DNA from: Streptosporangiales bacterium
GTDB taxonomy: Bacteria; Actinomycetota; Actinomycetes; Streptosporangiales; Streptosporangiaceae
Direction: 5' to 3'
Length of the DNA: 63,248 bases
NCBI GenBank assembly: GCA_009380095.1
Contig: WHSL01000004.1
Span: 1-63,248 of the forward strand
The translations under genes were made by a program, and so were the position numbers. The notes under the pieces are model-generated. The model had not been told where the DNA came from, did no database searches, and saw only the letters and a list, made by a program, of their open reading frames with translations. Below are positions 1-6,547 of the stretch, piece after piece (the first letter of the stretch is position 1; each line of letters starts with the position of its first letter).

Positions 1-2
1 GC

Positions 3-74
3 GGGCGATTAGCTCAGCGGGAGAGCGCTTCGTTCACACCGAAGAGGTCACTGGTTCGATCCCAGTATCGCCCA
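3..74 (+). tRNA. tRNA-Val (CAC)
   Basis: A complete cloverleaf can be folded by eye. The acceptor arms GGGCGAT and ATCGCCC pair, the D arm carries AGCTCAGCGGGAGAGC, the anticodon stem CTTCG/CGAAG encloses the loop TTCACAC, and the T arm is CTGGTTCGATCCCAG. The anticodon is CAC, which reads valine codon GUG. The discriminator is A74 and the 3' CCA is not encoded. It lies 215 nt upstream of thrS on the same strand. Confidence 0.95.
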
Positions 75-145
75 CGAGCCGGCTCTGCGTGTTCGCGAAT
101 CTTTGATTCGCTTCCCGTGGGGCCGCGATGATTTCCGGGGGCCGA

Positions 146-208
146 CCCCCCGGACCCCCCGCCCAGGGGGCTTTGCCCCCCGGACCCCCCACCCCAGCGC
201 TTCGGGGT
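146..208. repeat. C-rich direct repeat with hairpins, thrS upstream region
   Basis: The tRNA-thrS gap (75-289) has no gene. It holds a 15-bp direct repeat (CCCCCCGGACCCCCC at 146-160 and 176-190). Between and after the copies are GGGGGC-TTT-GCCCCC (166-180) and ACCCC...GGGGT (191-208), both able to fold. This could end tRNA transcription or be a dispersed intergenic repeat of the genome. No T-box features were recognised. Possible thrS -10 elements are TAGCAT at 245-250 or TACATT at 260-265, neither with a good -35. Confidence 0.55.
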
Positions 209-289
209 CCGTGGTGTCCGGGTGTGGTCGGGGTTGGGCGCCGATAGCATCGGGGTTACTACATTTTCGGGGCCAGCCTGGGAGTCGAT

Positions 290-2266
290 GTGTCTGCCGT
301 GTCCGAGTTGCGTATCACCCTCGATGGAGATGAGCGAGTGGTGGCGGTCGGGACGACGACGGGCGTCGCGCTTGGGGCTGATGGCCGTGCGGTTGTTGCT
401 GCTCGGGTCAATGGTGAGTTGCGTGACCTTGATCGTGAGGTCGCCGACGGGGACGTGGTTGAGGCGGTCGCCGTCGACTCTGAGGATGGGCGTGCGATCG
501 TGCGGCACTCCGCCGCGCATGTCATGGCGCAGGCCGTGCAGGAGCTTTTTCCTGAGGCCAGGCTTGGTATTGGGCCGCCTGTGGAGAACGGGTTCTACTA
601 CGACTTCGAGGTGGCGCAGCCGTTTACGCCTGAGGATCTGAAGCGCGTCGAGAAGCGGATGCGGGAGATCGTCAAGCAGGGGCAGCGGTTCGCTCGGCGG
701 GCCGTGTCCGATGATGAGGCGCGTGCGGAGCTGGCCGGTGAGCCGTACAAGTTGGAGCTCATTGGGCTCAAGGGGCTCTCGTCTGCCGATGACGGCTCCG
801 ACGTGGAGGTCGGCGCGGGTGAGCTGACCATCTATGACAATCTCGATCCCAAGTCCGGTGAGCTGTGCTGGAAGGACCTGTGTCGTGGGCCGCACGTGCC
901 TACTACGCGGTCGATTCCGGCGTTCAAGCTGATGCGTACGGGTGGGGCGTACTGGCGGGGGAGTGAGAAGAACCCGCAGTTGCAGCGCATCTATGGCACC
1001 GCTTGGGAGTCGCGGGAGCGGCAGGACGCGTACCTCAAGCTGCTTGAAGAGGCGGAGAAGCGTGATCACCGGCGGCTCGGTAGCGAGCTGGACCTGTTCT
1101 CCTTCCCGCCTGAGATCGGCAGTGGTCTGGCCGTTTTTCACCCCAAGGGCGGCATCGTCCGGCGGGTGATGGAGGACTACTCGCGGCGGCGGCACGAGGA
1201 CGCGGGGTATGAGTTCGTCAACACGCCGCATATCACCAAGGGGGACCTGTTCGAGGTCTCCGGGCATCTGGGGTGGTACAAGGACGACATGTTTCCGCCG
1301 ATGGAGGTCGACGGCGGGGACTACTACCTCAAGCCGATGAACTGTCCGATGCACAACCTGATCTTCCGGGCGCGTGGGCGGTCGTATCGGGAGTTGCCGC
1401 TGCGGCTGTTCGAGTTCGGCAGTGTGTATCGGTTCGAGAAGTCGGGTGTGGTGCACGGGCTCACCCGGGTGCGCGGGATGACGCAGGACGACGCGCACAT
1501 CTACTGCACCAAGGAGCAGATGGTCGGTGAGCTGAAGAACCTGCTCACCTTCGTGCTCGACCTGCTGCGCGACTATGGGCTGGACGAGTTCTTCCTCGAG
1601 CTGTCCACCAAGGACGACTCGGAGAAGTTCATCGGTGCCGACGAGGACTGGGCGGAGGCGACCGCCGCGCTGCAGGAGGCCGCCGACGAGTCCGGCCTCG
1701 ACCTCGTCGCGGACCCGGGTGGCGCCGCCTTCTACGGGCCCAAGATCTCTGTGCAGGCCAAGGACGCCATCGGGCGGACCTGGCAGCTCTCCACCATCCA
1801 GGTCGACTTCAACCAGCCCAAGCGGTTCGGGCTGGAGTATCAGGCCGCGGACGGGTCGCGGCAGCAGCCGGTGATGATCCACCGTGCGCTGTTCGGGTCG
1901 ATCGAGCGCTTCTTCGGCGTGCTGCTCGAGCACTACGCCGGAGCGATGCCGCCGTGGCTGGCCCCGGTGCAGGTCACGGGCATCCCCATCGCCGACCAGC
2001 ACGCGCCGCACCTGGAGAAGGTGATGGAGCTGCTGCGCGAGCGGGGCATCCGGGCCGAGGTCGACGAGTCCGACGACCGGATGCAGAAGAAGATCCGCAA
2101 CGCGCAGAAGCAGAAGATCCCGTTCATGCTGCTGGCGGGCGACGCGGACGTCGAGGCGGGCGCGGTGTCCTTCCGCTACCGCAGCGGCGAGCAGAAGAAC
2201 GGCGTCCCCATCGCCGAGGCCATCGACGAGATCGTCCGCGCCGTCGAGGACCGCGTCCAGGTCTGA
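290..2266 (+). CDS. thrS: threonyl-tRNA synthetase
   Basis: Class II aminoacyl-tRNA synthetase that charges tRNA-Thr in the cytoplasm. The 658 residues are the usual length. An N-terminal TGS domain (about 1-63) is followed by the editing domain with the HxxxH pattern (H73/H77), the catalytic core (PMNCPMHN zinc-site Cys, motif 2 around [27 protein letters not shown]) and a C-terminal anticodon-binding domain. GTG 290 is chosen because GGGAG lies 5 nt upstream. The first ~700 nt use more T- and G-ending codons than the rest of the window. The neighbour order thrS, HIT, pgsA, patA, pimA matches other actinobacteria, with extra genes inserted here. Confidence 0.97.
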   Translation: MSAVSELRITLDGDERVVAVGTTTGVALGADGRAVVAARVNGELRDLDREVADGDVVEAVAVDSEDGRAIVRHSAAHVMAQAVQELFPEARLGIGPPVENGFYYDFEVAQPFTPEDLKRVEKRMREIVKQGQRFARRAVSDDEARAELAGEPYKLELIGLKGLSSADDGSDVEVGAGELTIYDNLDPKSGELCWKDLCRGPHVPTTRSIPAFKLMRTGGAYWRGSEKNPQLQRIYGTAWESRERQDAYLKLLEEAEKRDHRRLGSELDLFSFPPEIGSGLAVFHPKGGIVRRVMEDYSRRRHEDAGYEFVNTPHITKGDLFEVSGHLGWYKDDMFPPMEVDGGDYYLKPMNCPMHNLIFRARGRSYRELPLRLFEFGSVYRFEKSGVVHGLTRVRGMTQDDAHIYCTKEQMVGELKNLLTFVLDLLRDYGLDEFFLELSTKDDSEKFIGADEDWAEATAALQEAADESGLDLVADPGGAAFYGPKISVQAKDAIGRTWQLSTIQVDFNQPKRFGLEYQAADGSRQQPVMIHRALFGSIERFFGVLLEHYAGAMPPWLAPVQVTGIPIADQHAPHLEKVMELLRERGIRAEVDESDDRMQKKIRNAQKQKIPFMLLAGDADVEAGAVSFRYRSGEQKNGVPIAEAIDEIVRAVEDRVQV

Positions 2267-2282
2267 CAGCCGGCCCGCGCGG

Positions 2283-3227
2283 TCAGCCGGGGACCCAGCC
2301 GTCGACGAGGAAGTCGACGGCGGCGGGGAGGGTGGGGCGCCAGGTGGCGAAGACGTGTCCGCCCGGGGGGTGCCGGACCTCGACGGTCATGTCGCGTTCG
2401 CGGAGTAGGCGGGCGAAGCGGTCGGCCTCGCCGAGGATCTCGCCGGGCGGGTCGGCGCTGCGCAGCGGCGTGTGGTCCTCGGTGCCCTCGACGAGGAAGA
2501 ACCGGGCGTGCCGTACGTCGGGCCGGTCGAGCAGCCGGTCCGGCGCGTGCGCGTCCGGATCGTTCCCGAAGGTGCCGGACGGGTCGTCGACCTTGAAGTA
2601 CCCCGCGAAGCTCACCGCCTGCGGGTACAGATCCGGGTGCCGCAACGCCAGCGCGGCGGCGCCGTACCCGCCCATGGACACCCCGCCGATCGCGCGCAGC
2701 GCCGCGGGCCGCCGGTCCTCGCCCTCCACCGCGTCGATCAGCTTGGTGGTCAGGAAGGTCTCGATGCGGAACCGGCCGTCCTGCGCGTCCCCCCACTCGG
2801 TGTCGCTGCCGTCGAACGCCTGCCCGTCCGGGGCGGCGAACACGAACGGCACCCCGGTCCGGCACATCTCCCGGTCCAGCAGCCGCCCGAGCTCCCACCG
2901 CTCGAACATCGACGCGTCCGTCGTGGACCCGTGCAACAGATACAACACCGGCCGGTCGGCCGTGTCCGGCCCCGGCGGACGGTGAATCCACACCCGCCGC
3001 GACCCACCCGGGGCTCCACGGTCAGGGATCCGAATGTGATGGTCCGTGCCGGGCCGCTCACATGACGGCCCGCTGCCCGGACGAGGAGCCGCCATCTCGC
3101 CGGCGGGACGCGACCCCGCCGGCGGTGCACCGAGACCGGCCCCCGCGGTCTGCCGCTCCCGCTGAATCGCACCGACGACGATGACACCGATGACCAGCAA
3201 CAAAACCAACGTGGCTCGGCGCGACAC
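2283..3227 (-). CDS. exported esterase, alpha/beta-hydrolase (esterase D/Ag85-like)
   Basis: Likely secreted or membrane-anchored serine esterase of the PF00756 type (esterase D, antigen 85, feruloyl esterase); the substrate is unknown. From GTG 3227 it is 314 aa, with a hydrophobic segment (LVLLLVIGVIVVGAI) within the first 25 residues. It then shows a YLLHGS oxyanion region, the nucleophile elbow GGVSMGG, a probable acid in GTEDHT and a terminal GGHVFATW histidine. This start is preferred to one 19 codons upstream because TATTCT sits 6 nt before it, a leaderless arrangement. It converges on thrS with a 16-nt gap. Family assignment is firm; substrate is not. Confidence 0.8.
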   Translation of the reverse strand: MSRRATLVLLLVIGVIVVGAIQRERQTAGAGLGAPPAGSRPAGEMAAPRPGSGPSCERPGTDHHIRIPDRGAPGGSRRVWIHRPPGPDTADRPVLYLLHGSTTDASMFERWELGRLLDREMCRTGVPFVFAAPDGQAFDGSDTEWGDAQDGRFRIETFLTTKLIDAVEGEDRRPAALRAIGGVSMGGYGAAALALRHPDLYPQAVSFAGYFKVDDPSGTFGNDPDAHAPDRLLDRPDVRHARFFLVEGTEDHTPLRSADPPGEILGEADRFARLLRERDMTVEVRHPPGGHVFATWRPTLPAAVDFLVDGWVPG

Positions 3228-3233
3228 AAGCCG

Positions 3234-3239
3234 AGAATA
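3234..3239 (-). promoter_or_regulatory. -10 element of the esterase gene, leaderless arrangement
   Basis: On the minus strand TATTCT is followed by 6 nt and then GTG (start at 3227). Transcription would begin at or next to the start codon. No good -35 was seen. Confidence 0.5.
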
Positions 3240-3319
3240 GCCCCGCGCCGCCGCCCGCCCCCGCCACCGACACGGCGTGTTCACGCCGCGACGTCCCTGC
3301 CGGTGGGGGAGGAGCAGGG

Positions 3320-3868
3320 TCAGAGCTCGTCCTCGTCCTCCTCGGGCCTCTTCTCCAGGGAGGGGCCGGGCCCAGGCATCGCCACGTCGTCAACGGTGAC
3401 GTTGACCTCGACGACCCGCAGCCCGAGCATCCGATTGACCGAGACCGCGACGTTCGTCTTGACCGCCTTCGCGACCTCCATCACCACGTGCCCGTACTCG
3501 ATCACGATGGTGACATCGATCCCGACCTGCTTGTTCTCAATCTTGGCGCGAACCCCCTGGTCACCACGGCGGGCACCGAGCCCGATGCGGTCCCGTACGG
3601 CCTCGGCCGCACGCTCCAGGTCCCCACCCAGGTCCGCAACGCCCGGCACGTCGATGGCCGCGAGACCGGCGATCTTCTCGACCACCTCGTCCTCGACGTT
3701 GATGCGCCCCTTGACCTGCGCCGCCGCGGCCCGGGCGCGGGCCTGCTCGGCGTCCGCGGGGTCGGGCGGGCCGACGACGACCGAGACCTCGTCCTCCATG
3801 GGCGGCTCCAGGGTCGCGTTGCCCGAGCCGTTGGGCGTGTCCGTCTGCTCCGGGGCGACTTCGGTCAT
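3320..3868 (-). CDS. Asp23/Gls24 family envelope stress protein
   Basis: 182-aa cytoplasmic protein with an Asp23/Gls24 (DUF322) domain over about residues 60-165. Typical elements are VVEKIAGLAAIDVPGV, IENKQVGIDVTIVIEYG and VVEVNVTVDDV. Acidic, low-complexity tails flank the domain (PEEDEDEL at the C-terminus). In firmicutes, family members assemble near the membrane and respond to alkaline or envelope stress; in actinomycetes the role is unclear. ATG 3868 has GGGGAG 6-8 nt upstream. It lies upstream of, and in the same direction as, the esterase, which appears to have its own promoter. Confidence 0.85.
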   Translation of the reverse strand: MTEVAPEQTDTPNGSGNATLEPPMEDEVSVVVGPPDPADAEQARARAAAAQVKGRINVEDEVVEKIAGLAAIDVPGVADLGGDLERAAEAVRDRIGLGARRGDQGVRAKIENKQVGIDVTIVIEYGHVVMEVAKAVKTNVAVSVNRMLGLRVVEVNVTVDDVAMPGPGPSLEKRPEEDEDEL

Positions 3869-4060
3869 CGGTGGCTCCCCAACTCTCCAATAGACCAGAT
3901 GCGCGGCGCACTACCGGGACGTAATGCACCACTGCGGGATCGCTGCCTGGAATCCTGCCGGTTATCGACTTCTTGCGACAGGGATTGCCGGAAATACCGC
4001 TAGATGACCGATTGGCGGGCGTGTCGCGCCGTGGCGGAGCAGGGCCGCGCCGCGGCGAGG

Positions 4061-4089
4061 CGCCGGGCCGCGCCGGGCCGCGCCGGGCC
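4061..4089. repeat. 10-bp GC-rich tandem repeat (about 3 copies)
   Basis: CGCCGGGCCG is repeated at 4061-4070 and 4071-4080, and 9 of 10 bases again at 4081-4090. It sits ~30 bp upstream of the HIT-gene -10. The rest of the 3869-4129 interval shows no gene. Confidence 0.6.
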
Positions 4090-4117
4090 ACTCCGTGGCG
4101 GGCTCCGGCCGGGCTTC

Positions 4118-4123
4118 TATCCT
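4118..4123 (+). promoter_or_regulatory. -10 element of the HIT gene, leaderless arrangement
   Basis: TATCCT is followed by 6 nt and then ATG 4130, and there is no Shine-Dalgarno. The same layout is seen at the esterase gene. Confidence 0.55.
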
Positions 4124-4129
4124 GGCGGC

Positions 4130-4675
4130 ATGGACGAGCCGAACCACCAGGAGGGTGTAGGCGACCCGGACGGGTTCCAGCGGCTGTGGACCCCCCACCG
4201 CATGGCCTACATCAAGGGCGAGAACAAGCCCACCGGTACGGATCCCGGTGACGGCTGTCCGTTCTGCCGCATCCCCACGCTCTCCGACGAGGAAGGGCTC
4301 ATCGTCGCCCGCGGCGACGGCGTGTACGCGGTCCTCAACCTGTATCCGTACAACGGCGGGCACACGCTCGTCTGCCCGTACCGGCACGTGGCCGACTACA
4401 CCGAGCTCGACACCCACGAGACGGCCGAGCTCGCCGAGTTCACCAAGCGCACGATGACCGCGCTGCGCAAGGCGTCCGGCGCGCACGGCTTCAACGTCGG
4501 GATGAACCTCGGCACGGTGGCCGGCGCCGGAATCGCCGCGCACCTGCACCAGCACATCGTGCCGCGATGGGGCGGCGACACCAACTTCATGCCGGTGGTC
4601 GGGCAGACCAAGGTCCTTCCGCAGCTGCTCTCCGACACCCGGAGCATGCTCGCCGAGGCCTGGCCGGACCACTGA
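4130..4675 (+). CDS. HIT family protein, Ap4A phosphorylase-like
   Basis: 181-aa histidine-triad nucleotide phosphorylase/hydrolase. The HIT motif HLHQHIVPRW (H138, H140, H142) is followed by GGDTNFMPVVG. A CPFC pair near residue 43 suggests a metal or structural site. Sequence and position between thrS and pgsA match the M. tuberculosis protein known as a diadenosine tetraphosphate phosphorylase (Rv2613c), so breakdown of Ap4A, a by-product of aminoacyl-tRNA synthetases, is the expected role. ATG 4130 is chosen because of the leaderless promoter and because homologues start near here. A longer reading from 4004 crosses the tandem repeat and is unlikely. Confidence 0.9.
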   Translation: MDEPNHQEGVGDPDGFQRLWTPHRMAYIKGENKPTGTDPGDGCPFCRIPTLSDEEGLIVARGDGVYAVLNLYPYNGGHTLVCPYRHVADYTELDTHETAELAEFTKRTMTALRKASGAHGFNVGMNLGTVAGAGIAAHLHQHIVPRWGGDTNFMPVVGQTKVLPQLLSDTRSMLAEAWPDH

Positions 4676-4698
4676 CCCGCGAACGGGAGGTTTCCCCC

Positions 4699-5115
4699 AT
4701 GGCACTGCTCCGACCCGTGATCGTGTACGACGGCGATTGCGGCTTCTGCACCCGCAGTGTGCGCTTCCTAGAGCGGTACGTCCGCCCGCCCGGCACGATC
4801 ACCGCCTTCCAGGAGCGCACCGACGAGGAGCTGGCCGCGCTCAAGGTGAGCAGGGAGCGCGCCGAGCACGAGGTGATCTGGGCCGGGCCCTCGGGCCGGG
4901 TGGAGGGCGGCGCGGACGCGGTGGCCGCGATCCTGCTCAGCTCTCCATTCCCGTACTGGTGGCCGGTGGGCTCGGCGATGTGGCTGCCGGCCGTACGGCC
5001 CACCGCGCACGCCGCCTACCGCTGGGTGGCGGACAACCGCATGCGGCTGCCCGGTGGCACCCCGGCCTGCGCGCTGCCCCCGGCTCAGCGGCCCGGGGCC
5101 CGGCCTCTGACCTGA
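4699..5115 (+). CDS. DCC family thiol-disulfide oxidoreductase-like protein (DUF393)
   Basis: 138-aa small protein with the family hallmark at the N-terminus, IVYDGDCGFCTRSVRF (C14 and C17), predicted to be thioredoxin-like and redox-active. A weakly hydrophobic WWPVGSAMW stretch follows in the C-terminal half. ATG 4699 has GGGAGG at 4685-4690. It follows the HIT gene by 23 nt and may be cotranscribed. Its 3' end overlaps the convergent HTTM gene by 31 nt. DCC proteins are often adjacent or fused to HTTM proteins, which supports a shared, poorly understood membrane redox or carboxylation-like role. Confidence 0.85.
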   Translation: MALLRPVIVYDGDCGFCTRSVRFLERYVRPPGTITAFQERTDEELAALKVSRERAEHEVIWAGPSGRVEGGADAVAAILLSSPFPYWWPVGSAMWLPAVRPTAHAAYRWVADNRMRLPGGTPACALPPAQRPGARPLT

Positions 5116-5942
5116 ACCGGCGCGGGAGCCACCGCCGGCACGGTCCGTACCAGCCGCTCCAGCGGCGCGAAGGCCGCCCAGCAGATCGCCGTGGGCAGGA
5201 AGTGGATGTCCAGCGTCAGGTACGTGACCAGGTGGAACCCCAGCCAGAACGCGGCCACGGCGGCGAGCGCCCGCCCGCGCAGGAACAGCGCCACGGGGGA
5301 GAGGAACTCCGCGATCAGCACCACCCACTGGAACAGGTAGAGCAGCCAGGGCACGTCGAGCGCGAGCAGCAGCTCCCCGGTGAGCGTGGGGCGCCGGGTG
5401 AGGGCCCACTGCAGGATCTCGCCGCTCGCCCAGCCCCAGCCGCCCATCCGCATCTTGGCCCAGGCGGCGAGGAAGTACGTGGCCACCACCGCGATCTGCA
5501 CGCAGCGCAGCGCCCAGCCCGCCGCCGGGTCAGGCGTCCGGTCGCGGAAGCCGGCCCGGCCCACCGTGGGCAGCACGATCAGCGCCACGATCAGCGCCAG
5601 GTGGTCGTGGTCGACCTTGCCGTACGACATCGCGATCAGTGCCCACCACAGGTAGGCGCAGGCCACGGCCAGGCCGGCGACGCGCGGCAGCCGCCCGCCC
5701 GCCGCCACCGCGCCGCCCAGGAAGATCACCGCGAGCAGCGCGAACCCCAGCGCCGGGGTGGGTGCGGGCAGCCCGAGCAGCCGGGCCAGCAGCACCGGCC
5801 GGTAGAACTCGGCCGGCGCGTGCAGGTGCATGAACGCGCCGCGGGTGAAGATCAGCACGTCGAGCCAGACGAAGCCGTAGATCACGGCGCGCAGCACGGC
5901 CACCCGTGCGCGGGGCACGGGCGGGAACCACCAGGCGGTCAC
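5085..5942 (-). CDS. HTTM (vitamin K gamma-carboxylase-like) membrane protein
   Basis: 285-aa polytopic protein with about 6-8 hydrophobic segments and many W/Y residues. Stretches such as RGAFMHLHAPAEFYRP, SYGKVDHDHLALIVALIVL, FLAAWAKMRMGGWGWASG and HLVTYLTLDIHFLP fit the HTTM family (PF05090), related to the membrane half of gamma-glutamyl carboxylase. The reaction in bacteria is unknown. It starts at GTG 5942, overlapping the upstream exported-protein gene by 4 nt, so the two are translationally coupled. It converges with, and overlaps by 31 nt, the DCC gene. The family call is fairly secure, the function is not. Confidence 0.8.
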   Translation of the reverse strand: MTAWWFPPVPRARVAVLRAVIYGFVWLDVLIFTRGAFMHLHAPAEFYRPVLLARLLGLPAPTPALGFALLAVIFLGGAVAAGGRLPRVAGLAVACAYLWWALIAMSYGKVDHDHLALIVALIVLPTVGRAGFRDRTPDPAAGWALRCVQIAVVATYFLAAWAKMRMGGWGWASGEILQWALTRRPTLTGELLLALDVPWLLYLFQWVVLIAEFLSPVALFLRGRALAAVAAFWLGFHLVTYLTLDIHFLPTAICWAAFAPLERLVRTVPAVAPAPVQVRGRAPGR

Positions 5943-6409
5943 CGGACCCTCCAGGTGGCCCGTACGACGGTCGACCGGTGCACCGGGCGGCCGTCGTGGA
6001 GCCGGGTGATGTCGACCATGATGCGTACGGTCCGGTAGCGCGGCGCCGCCGGGTGCAGCCGCTCCCGCGCCACGGCGAAGCCCTGCAGGAGCCGCGGGTC
6101 CTGGGCGAGCCGGCTGAGCTGCCCCTCGATCTCCGCGCGGCGCAGACCGACGCCCCCGCCGGACAGGTCGACGCGCTCCCAGCTGCCGTCGTCGAGCTCC
6201 GCCAGCACGTAGGTGTCGCGGATCTCGCCGCCGGTGGAGGGGACCGCGAACGCGTACTGTGCCATCGGCCCGGCGGGGAAGTGGTCGTCCTGCCCCCAGG
6301 CGCTGCCCGCGAGCAGCACGCCGATGCCCAGCCAGCCCGCGACGAGGCGCGGCACCCGGCGGGCCGGGCGCAGCCCGGGAGCGTCCGCCCCGCGGTCCAC
6401 GAGAGCCAT
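5939..6409 (-). CDS. exported protein linked to HTTM gene, unknown function
   Basis: 156-aa protein not assigned to a family. One hydrophobic segment (LVAGWLGIGVLLAGSAWG, about residues 20-38) looks like a signal anchor. The rest is a probable extracytoplasmic domain with alternating hydrophobic residues (AQYAFAVPSTGG, YRTVRIMVDITRL) and no cysteines. ATG 6409 is preferred to GTG 6418 because GGGGTGG lies upstream at suitable spacing. It overlaps the HTTM gene by 4 nt. The context suggests a partner or substrate of the HTTM protein; that is inference. Confidence 0.65.
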   Translation of the reverse strand: MALVDRGADAPGLRPARRVPRLVAGWLGIGVLLAGSAWGQDDHFPAGPMAQYAFAVPSTGGEIRDTYVLAELDDGSWERVDLSGGGVGLRRAEIEGQLSRLAQDPRLLQGFAVARERLHPAAPRYRTVRIMVDITRLHDGRPVHRSTVVRATWRVR

Positions 6410-6547
6410 CGGCGCCACCCCCGGTCGGTACGTCGCCGGGAGGAGGATTACCCGTTGGATCGCGCTCGGAAGCGGGCCGGTTTCGGCCCGTCCGGAGCAG
6501 CCGGTCCGGCGGGCCGGGAGACCCGGCCCGCCGAACCCGCCCGGGCG

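Noticed and set aside
75-289. T-box riboswitch before thrS
   Set aside because: No stem I, specifier loop or T-box sequence was seen; the gap is filled by C-rich repeats.
14-2011. 665-codon open frame on the minus strand opposite thrS
   Set aside because: High-GC antisense shadow: no start signal, Arg/Pro/His-rich low-complexity product, and thrS is certain on the plus strand.
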